NCBI GenBank assembly: GCA_024305405.1
Contig: JAKNDB010000087.1
Location: 8,372,501 to 8,436,500, forward strand
Length of the DNA: 64,000 nt
Source: Dirofilaria immitis
Lineage: Eukaryota > Nematoda > Chromadorea > Rhabditida > Onchocercidae
Direction of reading: 5' to 3'
A program made the translations under genes and the position numbers. How positions within the stretch are numbered: the first letter of the stretch is position 1; each line of letters opens with the position of its first letter. The notes below the pieces were generated by a model. It had not been told where the DNA came from and ran no database searches. It saw only the letters and a list, made by a program, of their open reading frames with translations. This document shows, piece by piece, positions 53,301-64,000 of this stretch.

Positions 53301-55796
53301 GGCACTCTCAAGATACGTAAGTAATAATACTTTCTAGTGCCCAATTTTTCGTTCTCTTCAATTTATTGAATATTTCAGATGAATATATGCATATATTTAA
53401 ATTGATTTTTAAGTAATTATTTAATTTAATTATCACAAATAATAATTAATCTGCAGAAATATCCTAATACGAAAGATTCGTCATCCATTACAAATTTAAT
53501 TGTTTTTTGATATATTTTAGTTCATATTTAGGAATTGATTTTCATTTTCTATAAACAAAAAAATACATCCGTAAGAAGTATAAATTAAAATTGGAAAATT
53601 AAACAAAAAACGAACAAATTATCTATCCGGTATTATTTAAAAAATGATGAATCGAAATTGAATCGGTGGAAGTACTCAAAAAAATTTTTCATTATTTGAC
53701 ATTAAAATTGATTTATCTGTTTAAACAAATTCATTTATCTTATCATCTTCTCATCCACGATCGTTGTATTGGGTTAAGTATCATGATCAAGTAGGGGAAC
53801 AAGAATTTTCTTATCACTGTAAAAATAAAATGAATTGAAAAAAAAAAGATAAAATAACAACTTGGGATTAAAATGAAAACATTATTTATTGAAATTTTTC
53901 GACTAAGAAATCAATCACTTAATGAATTATATAAATTAATTTTTTAATGGATAAAATGTAAATTATTTCAGTTCGATTTAATTTTCTTCATAATAAAATT
54001 TTTGTTATGATAGGTATTTTTAAATCTTTCTTTGTTTGAATCGCATTTTTCATGAAAAATATTTTACAATTTTTTATTATGATATTATCAAAGTTTATTA
54101 TTTATCGTTCACAGATGCATTATATGAAATTATATAATCAAAGCACGGAATAACTGATGTAATCTATAAGTGTAAAAACTATCAAAATTATACAGTTTTA
54201 CTGAATCTTGACGGTTATCAGGTGATAATAATAATTACATACAGGAAATACTTTTGTTTTAGCTTTCGGATGAAAAATTTTTGTAGTGAATTGAATCGAA
54301 CTATTTTGGCTATCTAATCTTGCTAATTAGTCTTTAATTAAATTAATTTAATTTTCTTAATATTGCAAAAATATCATATGATACCTTTTCGTATCATTCT
54401 ACTGATCATATTTAATTACACAGATAGGACTCTGAAAGAGGAAATTTATGAAACAGATATACATATATACAATTTAAATTTTCTGATTCTCTTGTTCTGT
54501 TATGTTACTAGTTCCAAGGTATTCAAATTCAAGTAATGATATCACTGATTAAATACAAAATTTAGTTTATTCTGTCTCAGTGATAAACAGATGATATGCA
54601 TATATTATGTACAGCAATAATCATATAGCACATAACGATACGAAATTCTCCCAGAAACTAAAAAATTAATCAAAATAAATTAGCAATTATAATAAATAAA
54701 GAAAAATTATTTAATTATAAAAAAATATGCATCAAAATTTGGAGTTGTTTCAAAATTTTTTAATTACTTTTGCAATTTATGAAAATAATGATTTACTTAA
54801 ATAAGCTATACTATAAACCTAACAATTGATAAAATAAATTTCTCTATGTTAATAGTGGTGATATTTAAGGACATCATTATACGAACAAATATATTATGAA
54901 TATGGTAATTTTTAAAATTTAAATAATGATAACATGATAACTTTTTCTGTTCTCTTCTCCATTTTTTTTTTTTGGTAATAAAAGAATCAGAAATTTTTTC
55001 TGTGAATTATTGATAATTTGTAAGAAAATGGAATTTTTTATTTGGTATTTAATGCAAAATAAAAAGAAATAATTCAGACGAATTATTTGCTGTCACAGTG
55101 ACATTTATTTAAAAATGATTATAAAAATATAAGCAAATCAATATGTTAAAGCAATAGCATATTGATTTTATTTCTGCATATTAAACATTCATTGAGATTT
55201 CTTTGTATTCCAAAAGTTTTTTCCTCCGATTTTTCAATTTATTTTTGTTGAGGATGCTCAATTTCTGTTTGATGAATAATTATATATCGTTTCTAGCAGC
55301 TTTCAATGATTGTAACTATAAGAAAAATGGTTTTTCATCAATTATAATGTTAGAAGCAAATTATCAATCTAAATTTCATCTCCAATTTACTGTTCAAAAT
55401 TCTGAAACAAAAAATGTTGGATGAGAATAAAAATAAAATGTAAAAGTACTATTTCAATTAATTGCTTTCGAAAAGTCCCATTCGAATAACATTAAATCAA
55501 TGTTTAGAATAATCATGCAAGTTTGAATTTATTTCTTATTTGAAAAAAGACACTGTTTGGCAATTGATCAAAATTCAATTATTTAAGTATAATATCAAGA
55601 CGAATTTTTAATTCAAAATTTCTAAAAATTGTATGAAATGAAGAAATTCATCATCAAATAACATGATTCGTTTAAAAAATTGGAAATATGACATGCTTAA
55701 AACAAATCTTTTAGAAAATCATAAATCTTTTATCGATCTATTAATTCATATCAAAATCCATTCGAATATTTAATTAAACAATGAAACAATATTTTC

Positions 55797-56081
55797 TTGT
55801 CATTTAAATTACTACAATATCAAAGAATTTTGTTACATCCATATATAACTTTAAACAAACAATACGTATTTTATTTTTTGCGCGATATTTTGCCAATTGA
55901 TCCAAAAGAAGAAATTGAAATCGATTTAAAATGTGTTTTAATTCAATCTGATACTTTTTATTGCACGTTCGGCTATTTATCACATACTCAAGTTAGAGAA
56001 CAAATTAATAAATTTGTACCATATCATTTCCATTATAATAAATGGAATAGAAAATTCTTTGAACAGAAAAGAATTTTTTGA
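55797..56081 (+). CDS. Unassigned coding-like ORF or exon
   Basis: A 94-codon open frame beginning with TTG, so it is probably an exon or remnant and not a whole gene. The peptide is balanced in composition, with ILPIDPKEEIEIDLKC, FGYLSHTQVREQI and FVPYHFHYNKW, unlike the Phe/Leu/Ile/Lys-only peptides of the surrounding A+T-rich frames. An AG acceptor at about 55820 could begin it. The next plus-strand frame (56704-56928) carries VIYRMIIPKLNQPAMKYQQW and then an in-frame GTAAGA donor, which hints at a multi-exon gene. No family is recognised. Confidence 0.3.
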   Translation: MSFKLLQYQRILLHPYITLNKQYVFYFLRDILPIDPKEEIEIDLKCVLIQSDTFYCTFGYLSHTQVREQINKFVPYHFHYNKWNRKFFEQKRIF

Positions 56082-59000
56082 ATTACTTGGATTTAATACG
56101 TTGGTAAATATAATATATAACGACTCGAATTTCAGCAATGCGTTATCAACTAACTCAATCTTGATTTCTCTCTAGGCCTAATAAATGTATAAATGTAATA
56201 AATGTAACGTAATATATGTGAAGTATTTTTGAAATCTAAATATACGAAAAGAATTATTGTGAATAGAATGAAACAGTATATATTTCTAGTTGACACAGTT
56301 CGGAAACGAAATATCAAAATTTAAAGATCTTCAAACATAATGATGTTTCTAATTTCAAATTTCAGTTTAATTTCATTATCGGATCAACCAACATACACAA
56401 ACTAATTCATGATTTCATCATCTTTTTCTTTCTTTGTTTCGATGCTATCGTATCTCACACTTTTGAAAAGTTTCCTTTTTCCAAGATACCTTTTGAAATC
56501 ATTTAAATTTTTCTCTCAAATGTTTTTCCATTGTTTTTTTAGATTCTATTAGATGGTTTTTGGTATAATTTGACAAAAAAATTAGCAACATAGACTTTTA
56601 TCAAAATATCACTTCGTTCTTATTGCATTGTATTTACACGGAGAAACAATGAAATATACGATGCAACATAAAAAAAAACAAGTAATTGATGAAGCAGTAG
56701 TGGATGAGGCGGTGTGAAAATCTTGTCAAATTTGTGTCAAATTTTGGGAGAATAATAAATGAAGTAATATATCGAATGATAATTCCTAAACTTAACCAAC
56801 CGGCTATGAAATATCAACAATGGATTTTTGATGAACAAAAAAATGTAACAAATTTTAAAAAAATAAGTAAGAATAATACATGTCTCTCTTTCTGTCTGTC
56901 TTCTCTTCCTTTGAATATAAAAAGATAGTAAATTTTATGATTAAGTAATTAATTCTATCATTTCTCATATTCATTCTTTAGGCATCAAATGTAAAACACA
57001 ATGATGAAAAAGAAAAGAAAAAATGGGAAATATCGGGAATGAATTGATTGAGAGCAAATCAATAACATACAAAATCACATTTTTATTTGTTTAAGCTAGA
57101 CTTGATCAATTTTTTTATAGTCAAGACGAACGCAGATTAATCTTTGGTCTAAATTTCAAACATTCCTTGACATCTAACAAGTTACACTTCTATTGATTAT
57201 AGATTTCAAAAATTTTTATGCTAACGAACGGTTAATTCAATTCGCAAGACGAGACAAGTGTTGGAAGTGATAGCTGAAAAGACGCTAAATGATCACAAAT
57301 ATTAAAAATAACATTTTTAATAATTTTTAACAATTACTACTACATGAGTATAAATTATACGAAAAAAATGGAGGAAAAATTACGAGATAAAAAAATAATG
57401 AAATGAAAAAAATAAATAATAAAGAATAATAATTGGGAAAATCGACACTAATGAGTAAAGCAATACAAGATACAGTTGAAAAAAAAAAAAAAACAATGAT
57501 GGAATCAATTGTTGAAGAAAATCAAACTAGAAATAATTCATTCATGAAAAAATCTTTTAGGATGTTTGCATAGGATCTGGTAATTGGTTAGACGTAATGC
57601 ATCGATAAATATTGCTTTTCCAGTTGTCAGTACTGATTAGGGTAAAGCATTGACAAGGATTAATATTTAAATTATTAGAATCAGCTTTTAGTAATGATTT
57701 TATATGGATCCTTAAAAAACTTGACAGCGGAGCTCGATGGAATTTTCGAGAATTTAGTGATCATTATCTTTTCAAAATATTTAAAGTTTTGAGAACTATC
57801 AAGTTTCTTAATTTCATAATAATTATGGGAAAATATCAAAATTAACGTGTTCATAATTTTTTCATAACAATGATTCGAGCAGAATCCTTCGTTCGACGAA
57901 AAATATTTATAATACTTCCATAATTTATCTACCAATTAGATTTGAATTCAAGAGTTTATTTCGCAACATTTTAAGTTATAGGTTTATTTTTTCATTTTGC
58001 TACATTCTGAATCATAGGTTTTTCATGCAATTGCAAGTAAAGAATATAAACTTTGTGAACATATTTATTGCTAAATCTATGCGAAGTGCTCATGATTCAA
58101 CATCAATCTCCAAATGACTTTGTAGCAAAAAATAGTGTAATAAGAATTTCCGAAACCATATTAACAATGAAATCAAGAGAAATCTGCTGATATGATTGAT
58201 ATTATATCATATCGCTTTATCGGTGCGACGTAATTGATCTCTGTATTTTAAAATATTTCTGACATAGAAAAATATCTTTCCTTAGTTACAAAGTTATTTG
58301 GATTTAAAATGTTTGGATTTAAAAATTAGTTGATGATGCTCAATTTTTGTAACTAAAGAAAGATGTCTTTCTACGTCAGAAATATTTTAAAAGACTAACG
58401 AAAAATTGTTTCAAACAATAGAATAAAGCAATATTAGAAATGAATACCATGAAATAGTATTGACAACGAATAGAAATAGTGAAAAAAAGCGATCGAGAAG
58501 GTCCGTCGATTAAATGGTAAGAAAGAAGGTAATGAAATGAAACAAAGTTCCTACAAGAAGGTTCTATCATATAAATATTGGCAAAATTTTCATACAGCTT
58601 TTTTATTTTGCTAAAAGTTTTATGGTATACTTAATTTTGGTTTTAAATATCCGAAATAATTCTCATTAATAAATATCTATAAATATTTACCTGAATTAGA
58701 ATAATTTTGACAAGCATTTAAATATTCATCTTGCTAATATACATAAACACAACTGTAAATAAAATTCTGAATAAATTCTAAAAATTTTTGGATAGCTGAT
58801 ATAAACTTAAATTGCTTGAAAAATACCAAACCTTATGATCATGATATGACAATAAAGAGCTTTGAACCTTACTGCATCATTTTCGTCGTTTTAATTTCTA
58901 CAGCTAAAAATAAAATGGTGAATAGTTATTTCTCGAAATTATTATAACATAATTTTAGTAAACATTTCATGATGGAACCAAGAATCATCCAAATGTTGTG

Positions 59001-61984
59001 TTGAAAAGTAATATTAATGAAGGTTATACATGATAAAAAAATATGTGATAAATCTTACCCGAAAGAAATCATATTATTCAACTGTCATTTCTGAAATATA
59101 TCCATGTGGAAGTAAGATTTTTATTTAAATTTGTCGAAAAAACAAAATAGTCTATAAATTTTAAAATATTTCTGTAACCAAAGTACTATTGTATTTTGAA
59201 GGTGTTTATAGAGTTTTTTATATTAATTATTTATAATCAAGTGATAGAATATTCTATTCCAATAATTCAATTAACAGATTCTAAAGAATATTACAAATGA
59301 TTAACATCAGACAACACTTTTTGTATTCTCGACTTTATGTTTTATGAAAGATGATCATCAGTTAACCATTAGTTTTATCTATTAAATGCTTACCACAGCT
59401 CTATTCATTGTATGCTATACAATTCTGTTGCAATTAGTTTCAACTATCAAATGAAATCCTTTTTCATGTATCAATAATTTGTTACATCGAATGCTTATCA
59501 AGCACCAACCATAGCTCAGTTTAGTAAAACAGAGGATTTGCTTTTTAAGCTACTATCCGCTTACCGATCGTCTGATCATCAACTTCCTCTGTTAAACGAT
59601 TCTACTAATCCTTAATCTAAAACGAATCCCTTATCAACTCTCAGCCAAATTTAGAGGTGATTATTCCAGTCTGAACAATCAAGAAGAAATATTCATTACT
59701 GGTTTTCATACGTAATACTATAATACTGTTAATCTTCTGCAAAGAATAAATTATTATTATCTATCGAACAAATCAAAAAAATCTTCACAATAATTGCATC
59801 AAAAATGGAAAACTCGTTACAGTCACTAAAGTTTACAATTGAAAAATTATATGTAGCGTATATATAGAGGTATTGAAAGTTCAGAAATATAGGAATTGCG
59901 CGATACGTCACAACTGTACGTATTAACAAATTTTTCAAAAGAAATCGATGATGCGAATATTTTTGACTTGTTGTTAGTACACTGTTATTGCTATTAATAT
60001 GGTATCAATTTTGCAACATACCCGGTTTTGTGATGAAAGCATTAATGTTGATAAGCAATTCATATGAGTGATTCATCAAGACGAGTTGCGTGAAGTTTAC
60101 AGTGACAACGTGATGCATAAAGATATCATAAAATGATTAATTCATAACAGGACAACATATGTGAAATATAAACGAAACGGCACTGATGATGATTTGCGTG
60201 CGACGCCAACGAATCTGAAGTCTTTATCATGTGAATTTAAGTTCCAATAATACGGTACTTCACAATCATCAACTGAAAATTCTGCGAATTAAAAGATATA
60301 ACGAAAAAATTTAGAATAATATCATGCCCCGAAATGAAATTCCAGTGTTTGCTACAAAATAAACTCCTTGCATGGAAAAAAATAACTCTTCCATTCATGG
60401 CTATATTAAAATTAACATAATTTTATTAAGTTATTATTACTTTCATTCTGTTCGTGTTTTTTGTCGCAATAGCATATTCTTCACATGTAATGGTTTAACT
60501 TTTTCAATTAAATTAATCTGGAAATTGAAAAAAAGTTCTGTTCCCATGTAAAATAAACAATGTTTGTTTTTTAATTGATTTCATAGGAAGAGATTGTATT
60601 TTATTTCCAGGTCTAATTCTTATTTATAATCACTCAATGGTTACTTATGAGTGATAACAGATGCTTATGAAAAAATATAAACATTTCTGATAGCAATGAA
60701 TAAAGAAGTTAGTGAAAAATTATTGAATAATATCCATCTTCAATAATTTTTGTTATTTCTGCAAATTCCATTGAAAAGATCCTAATAATTGTTTTCACTG
60801 TATTATAACTTCACTGTATTTATCAAACCGTTTATAGTTAATTCTTCTTCATGATGACTTCTGATACAAATTAATGTTGTATTAATCGTCCCAATCTCTA
60901 TTGCTTAAGACTTGCTTTAAATGTAAATCCTAATGTTGATAGCGAGAAAATCAGCAATGATTTTTAGTTGCTTCAATTTCTGTTATCATATTATTCTCAA
61001 GATTTCCCGGTATCTTCCGATTTCATAAATCTTATATTATTCTCTTCAGTCATTTATTGTTTAGTCTCAATCTTCTCTTCACTTTATGTCTGGAATATGA
61101 TGAATTTTTCGGAACTTTTGCACAGCGAATTTAACTTCGCTATTCCATATCCAGTGTCCATTACATCTTTATAGTATACTGTTTTTCATTAGATTCGCTT
61201 TTCTTTGTTCAATACTCTAAGGTGAAATTGAGCCCTTATTCGAAGGACTGACATGTATTTCTGCTGAAATGTCAAAACTTATCTAAACTTTGAATGCTTT
61301 TGTGCCACTATTACAGGATAAGCTCTTTGGATAATAACTTAAAGTTATATTCGTCGTTTTAATCATTTTTGTCATCTATCATGTTATCATTTGCATTTTG
61401 ATGAAATGAGGATGAATAGACAGATCAGAAAAAAAAATTTTTTTCTAATATGACGGCACACATAAATTGTTACTTAAACAACGATTTTGAGATTGAAGAA
61501 CTGCTTTAGATTAACTGACTGTTTTAACTGATTTATTTCAATTGACTGTTTCGGTTAAATAGATTACTATTATAGATGAGATGTCATTTTCTCATGGTGG
61601 ATGAGAATAATATTTGATTTTCTGGTACTGTATATTATATTATTTACCTCATCATTCATAGAAGATAAGGAGATGTAGTATTTCATAAATGATTTAACGT
61701 AGCACAAAATTTTGGCATATCATAACTTTCTTAAATAAAAAATTGAAAATATGAAAAAGCTTTCATTTACTTTTTTTATGTAAAAAAGTTCCATCGTTAT
61801 CTTCTTTTTTATAAAAATTTCAAATCTTAACTTTAACTGGTAAATGAATTAACATAAACAATTAAATAATTGTCACGGTAGGATTCATTTCTGATTACAG
61901 TTGGTATACGGTTATGTTGGCGATAACGTCAAATATCTGGATGGATAATTCTGTGTCGATAGTGGCTTCATAAAAACCACATAG

Positions 61985-62017
61985 GCAGATATATTATATA
62001 TATATATATATATATAT
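61985..62017. repeat. (TA)n microsatellite
   Basis: About 14 TA units in an otherwise unremarkable stretch. Confidence 0.9.
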
Positions 62018-63187
62018 GTATCTGCATCTAAACGGCATTATCTTTTTGCGGTAATTACATCAAATTAGATAAATCAGCAAATTTATCAGAATTTAGTTCC
62101 TTCATTTAAGTAACGTATCGCTAATAATTAGAGTTATATAAGCTATATATATATACTAAATAAAATCAGAAATTGGGTGATATAATATAAATATTAGGAG
62201 AATTTGATGACAAAATAATACGCTGATATACATACATTAATGCTTAATGCATTTATTTCGAAGAGTTTGATCAATCGTCGATGTCATCATCTTATTAAGT
62301 AAAATTATAATGAATTAAATAAATTAAAGCAAATGATTAAATGGTTGTCATAGTGAAGTCGATTTCTCTTTCGATCATATTCGATAAATGATGTTGTTTA
62401 GAGCAGGTGACAAGCAATAATGCATTACCTGAATAATTTTTCTGATGTGTGAACTAGCTATTAATGATATTATATGTGTAATAGATTGACTAAATATTAC
62501 GATTATTTGTTAGTTGATAAATAATTTACTTTTAATTAACATCTCCAATATAGCAATTTGAAAATACGCAAGCTTTAAATTATTATTTAGTTTTATTTCT
62601 TTCTCACTGTAGTTATCTACATCATTTAGCAGTTATTTTTAATCAAGATCAATAAATTTCCGAAATATATGCAATTTTCTCATTTCAGAAAATCTATTAT
62701 ATTTAATCAATCGTATATAAATGTTAAATAATATGAAATAATTGTTAACTAATGTGAGATAAATTTGAAATATTCACTTAAGTGAATTCTTATTTGCATC
62801 TATTCACATAACTTTTACTAATTGTCCTCCATTCATTATAATATACAAATTATGATTATACATGGCTATGAAGGCACCATATAATGACAGTTCTCGAATA
62901 AGCTATAAAATGTTTAGATTTTCTTCGACATTTGAATAAATCTTAATTCTATTTTTCATGCATATATGTATATATGTTCAATGATACATTATAAATGCTC
63001 GGCATTTCGCAAAGTTGCTATTCATACGCATATAGTCTTTAGAAGCCCAATTTGAAATCAATTTTGCACAAATTTATAAATTATCCATAAACTTGAGTTA
63101 AACTTAAGATATGTGATTGCGTATAAGAGTGCCATTTATAAGTTCGAATAAAATTTAAATACTTCATATTTAAGGTAAAACGGAATA

Positions 63188-63876
63188 ATGGCTGTGTTGG
63201 TACCAATCTTACCATGTGTATGTATTTTTCTACTATGTCTTTTAATTGGCTTTGTTGGTAGTACCATGCTCATTATAGCTACTATTCAGAGCAAGTATAT
63301 CATTGATGATTAAATATTTTATGATTATTTTTAATCACTAATGATTATTTGAACAGTGATACCAGTTATATTTGATCATTAGTCATTGATTTTTGTACGG
63401 ATGTAAAAAGAAAGAAAAAAAAGTAAAAGCTAAGCATAAAACATTATGATTATTTAATTAATTTGACATTAGCTAATTCTTGGCAGGACGAAATTCAAAG
63501 ATTCAGTGCAAGTTTCAGAAGACAAAAAGAGAATTACGTCTACATAATTTCATGTAAATATGAATTATTCATAGTTAACATTTTTTATGTAGTAAATATT
63601 AAACCTTAGTTTCAATTTCAAAAATAATCTCTACATGGATTCCAGGTATCTGCATAATATTAACAACATATGCATAGCACTGAATGCATTTGGTGACATT
63701 CTTCACCAAATTGGTCACATTCCATTTGCATACTTTATTTTTACCGGAATTACTTTTATACCTTTGCGGACATGTATTTGGATACAATTAATACCCAATT
63801 TTGGTCTAAATTTTGCAATGACTGCATTATTACCTATTGGTGTGAATCGCGCCATAGCCATATTAAAACCTTTAAG
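63188..63876 (+). CDS. Srsx-family chemoreceptor GPCR, N-terminal exons (continues beyond window)
   Basis: Exon 1 (63188-63294) encodes [20 protein letters not shown] and [15 protein letters not shown], giving transmembrane helix 1 and the first loop. Exon 2 (63646-63876) gives [18 protein letters not shown] (helix 2), a second membrane stretch and then [18 protein letters not shown] (helix 3) ending [12 protein letters not shown]. The Arg-Thr-Cys-x-Trp-x-Gln motif and the (D/N)R-AI(A)(V/I)L sequence after helix 3 are typical of the nematode Srsx family, here with Asn-Arg-Ala in place of the usual Asp-Arg. Exons join in phase 2. A further acceptor at 63916-63918 opens RWNIMAFSNNETKF, which does not look like the expected helix 4, so the third exon is uncertain. 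Srsx receptors are presumed chemosensory. The 3' part is missing at the window edge. Confidence 0.8.
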
Positions 63877-64000
63877 GTAAATATTTGGATGTAATAAGTA
63901 AGTTCAACCTTTCTGCAGGTGGAATATAATGGCGTTTTCAAATAATGAGACTAAATTTGTCTGCTGCCTTCTTCCAAATTCGAAAATATTTCTGAGTAAA

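Larger units (their letters stand above)
50370..63187. other. Long gene-poor region
   Basis: Mostly A+T-rich sequence with simple repeats: degenerate TGTA words at 50765-50900, (ATT/ATC)n at 51056-51120, (TTG)n at 51308-51330 and (TA)n at 61985-62017. Three plus-strand open frames (55203-55424, 55797-56081, 56704-56928) look partly coding but are unassigned. A weak transposase-like fragment lies near 60067-60240. Nothing else is supported. Confidence 0.5.

Noticed and set aside
59507..59575. tRNA-like string ATAGCTCAGTTTAGTAAAACAG
   Set aside because: It resembles a D-arm only; no T-arm GGTTC sequence and no closing acceptor stem follow at the right distance.

Overview
The window looks like nuclear DNA of a nematode. 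It is strongly A+T-rich, and its genes are split into many short exons with GT..AG introns. It also holds a collagen-cuticle ZP protein (cuticlin), a nematode-type Srsx chemoreceptor and close-packed genes preceded by splice-acceptor-like sites just before the ATG, as expected for spliced-leader trans-splicing. The base composition and gene content would suit a spirurid/filarial worm, but that is inference. No bacterial-type, viral, CRISPR, rRNA or convincing tRNA feature was found.

Layout. (1) 1-4312, minus strand: 5' part of a Ser/Asp/Asn-rich protein gene I do not recognise; eleven exons chain in phase and run off the left edge. (2) 4313-8497: A+T-rich spacer with a perfect 23-bp fold-back. 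(3) 8498-32825, minus strand: a complete zyxin gene (zyx-1 type) of fifteen exons, with a proline-rich N-terminus and three C-terminal LIM domains. A 14-kb intron separates the two halves and contains a candidate alternative first exon (21625-21664) that would give a LIM-only short isoform. (4) 32826-40690: gene-poor, with a (GT)n tract and a 31-bp minisatellite. (5) 40695-44494, minus strand: a UPF0729/C18orf32-like small protein downstream of a full ten-exon NSUN5 rRNA methyltransferase gene, a possible two-gene operon. (6) 44505-48165: spacer with a perfect 50-bp tandem duplication in the NSUN5 upstream region and a possible retroelement relic. (7) 48166-50148, minus strand: cuticlin of the CUT-1 type with a TATA box and a CAA-repeat leader. 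(8) 50150-63187: gene-poor, with some coding-like but unassigned plus-strand ORFs. (9) 63188 to the right edge, plus strand: first exons of an Srsx-family GPCR.

Two conserved genes (zyxin LIM1 and the cuticlin linker) each contain a single apparent 1-base frame break inside otherwise intact conserved sequence. This points to small assembly errors, or in the cuticlin possibly to a 53-nt cryptic intron. The genes do not form one pathway: zyxin acts in muscle adhesion, cuticlin in the cuticle, NSUN5 in ribosome modification and Srsx in chemosensation. Exon coordinates were worked out by eye from reading frame, splice-site and phase agreement. They are not supported by transcript data.
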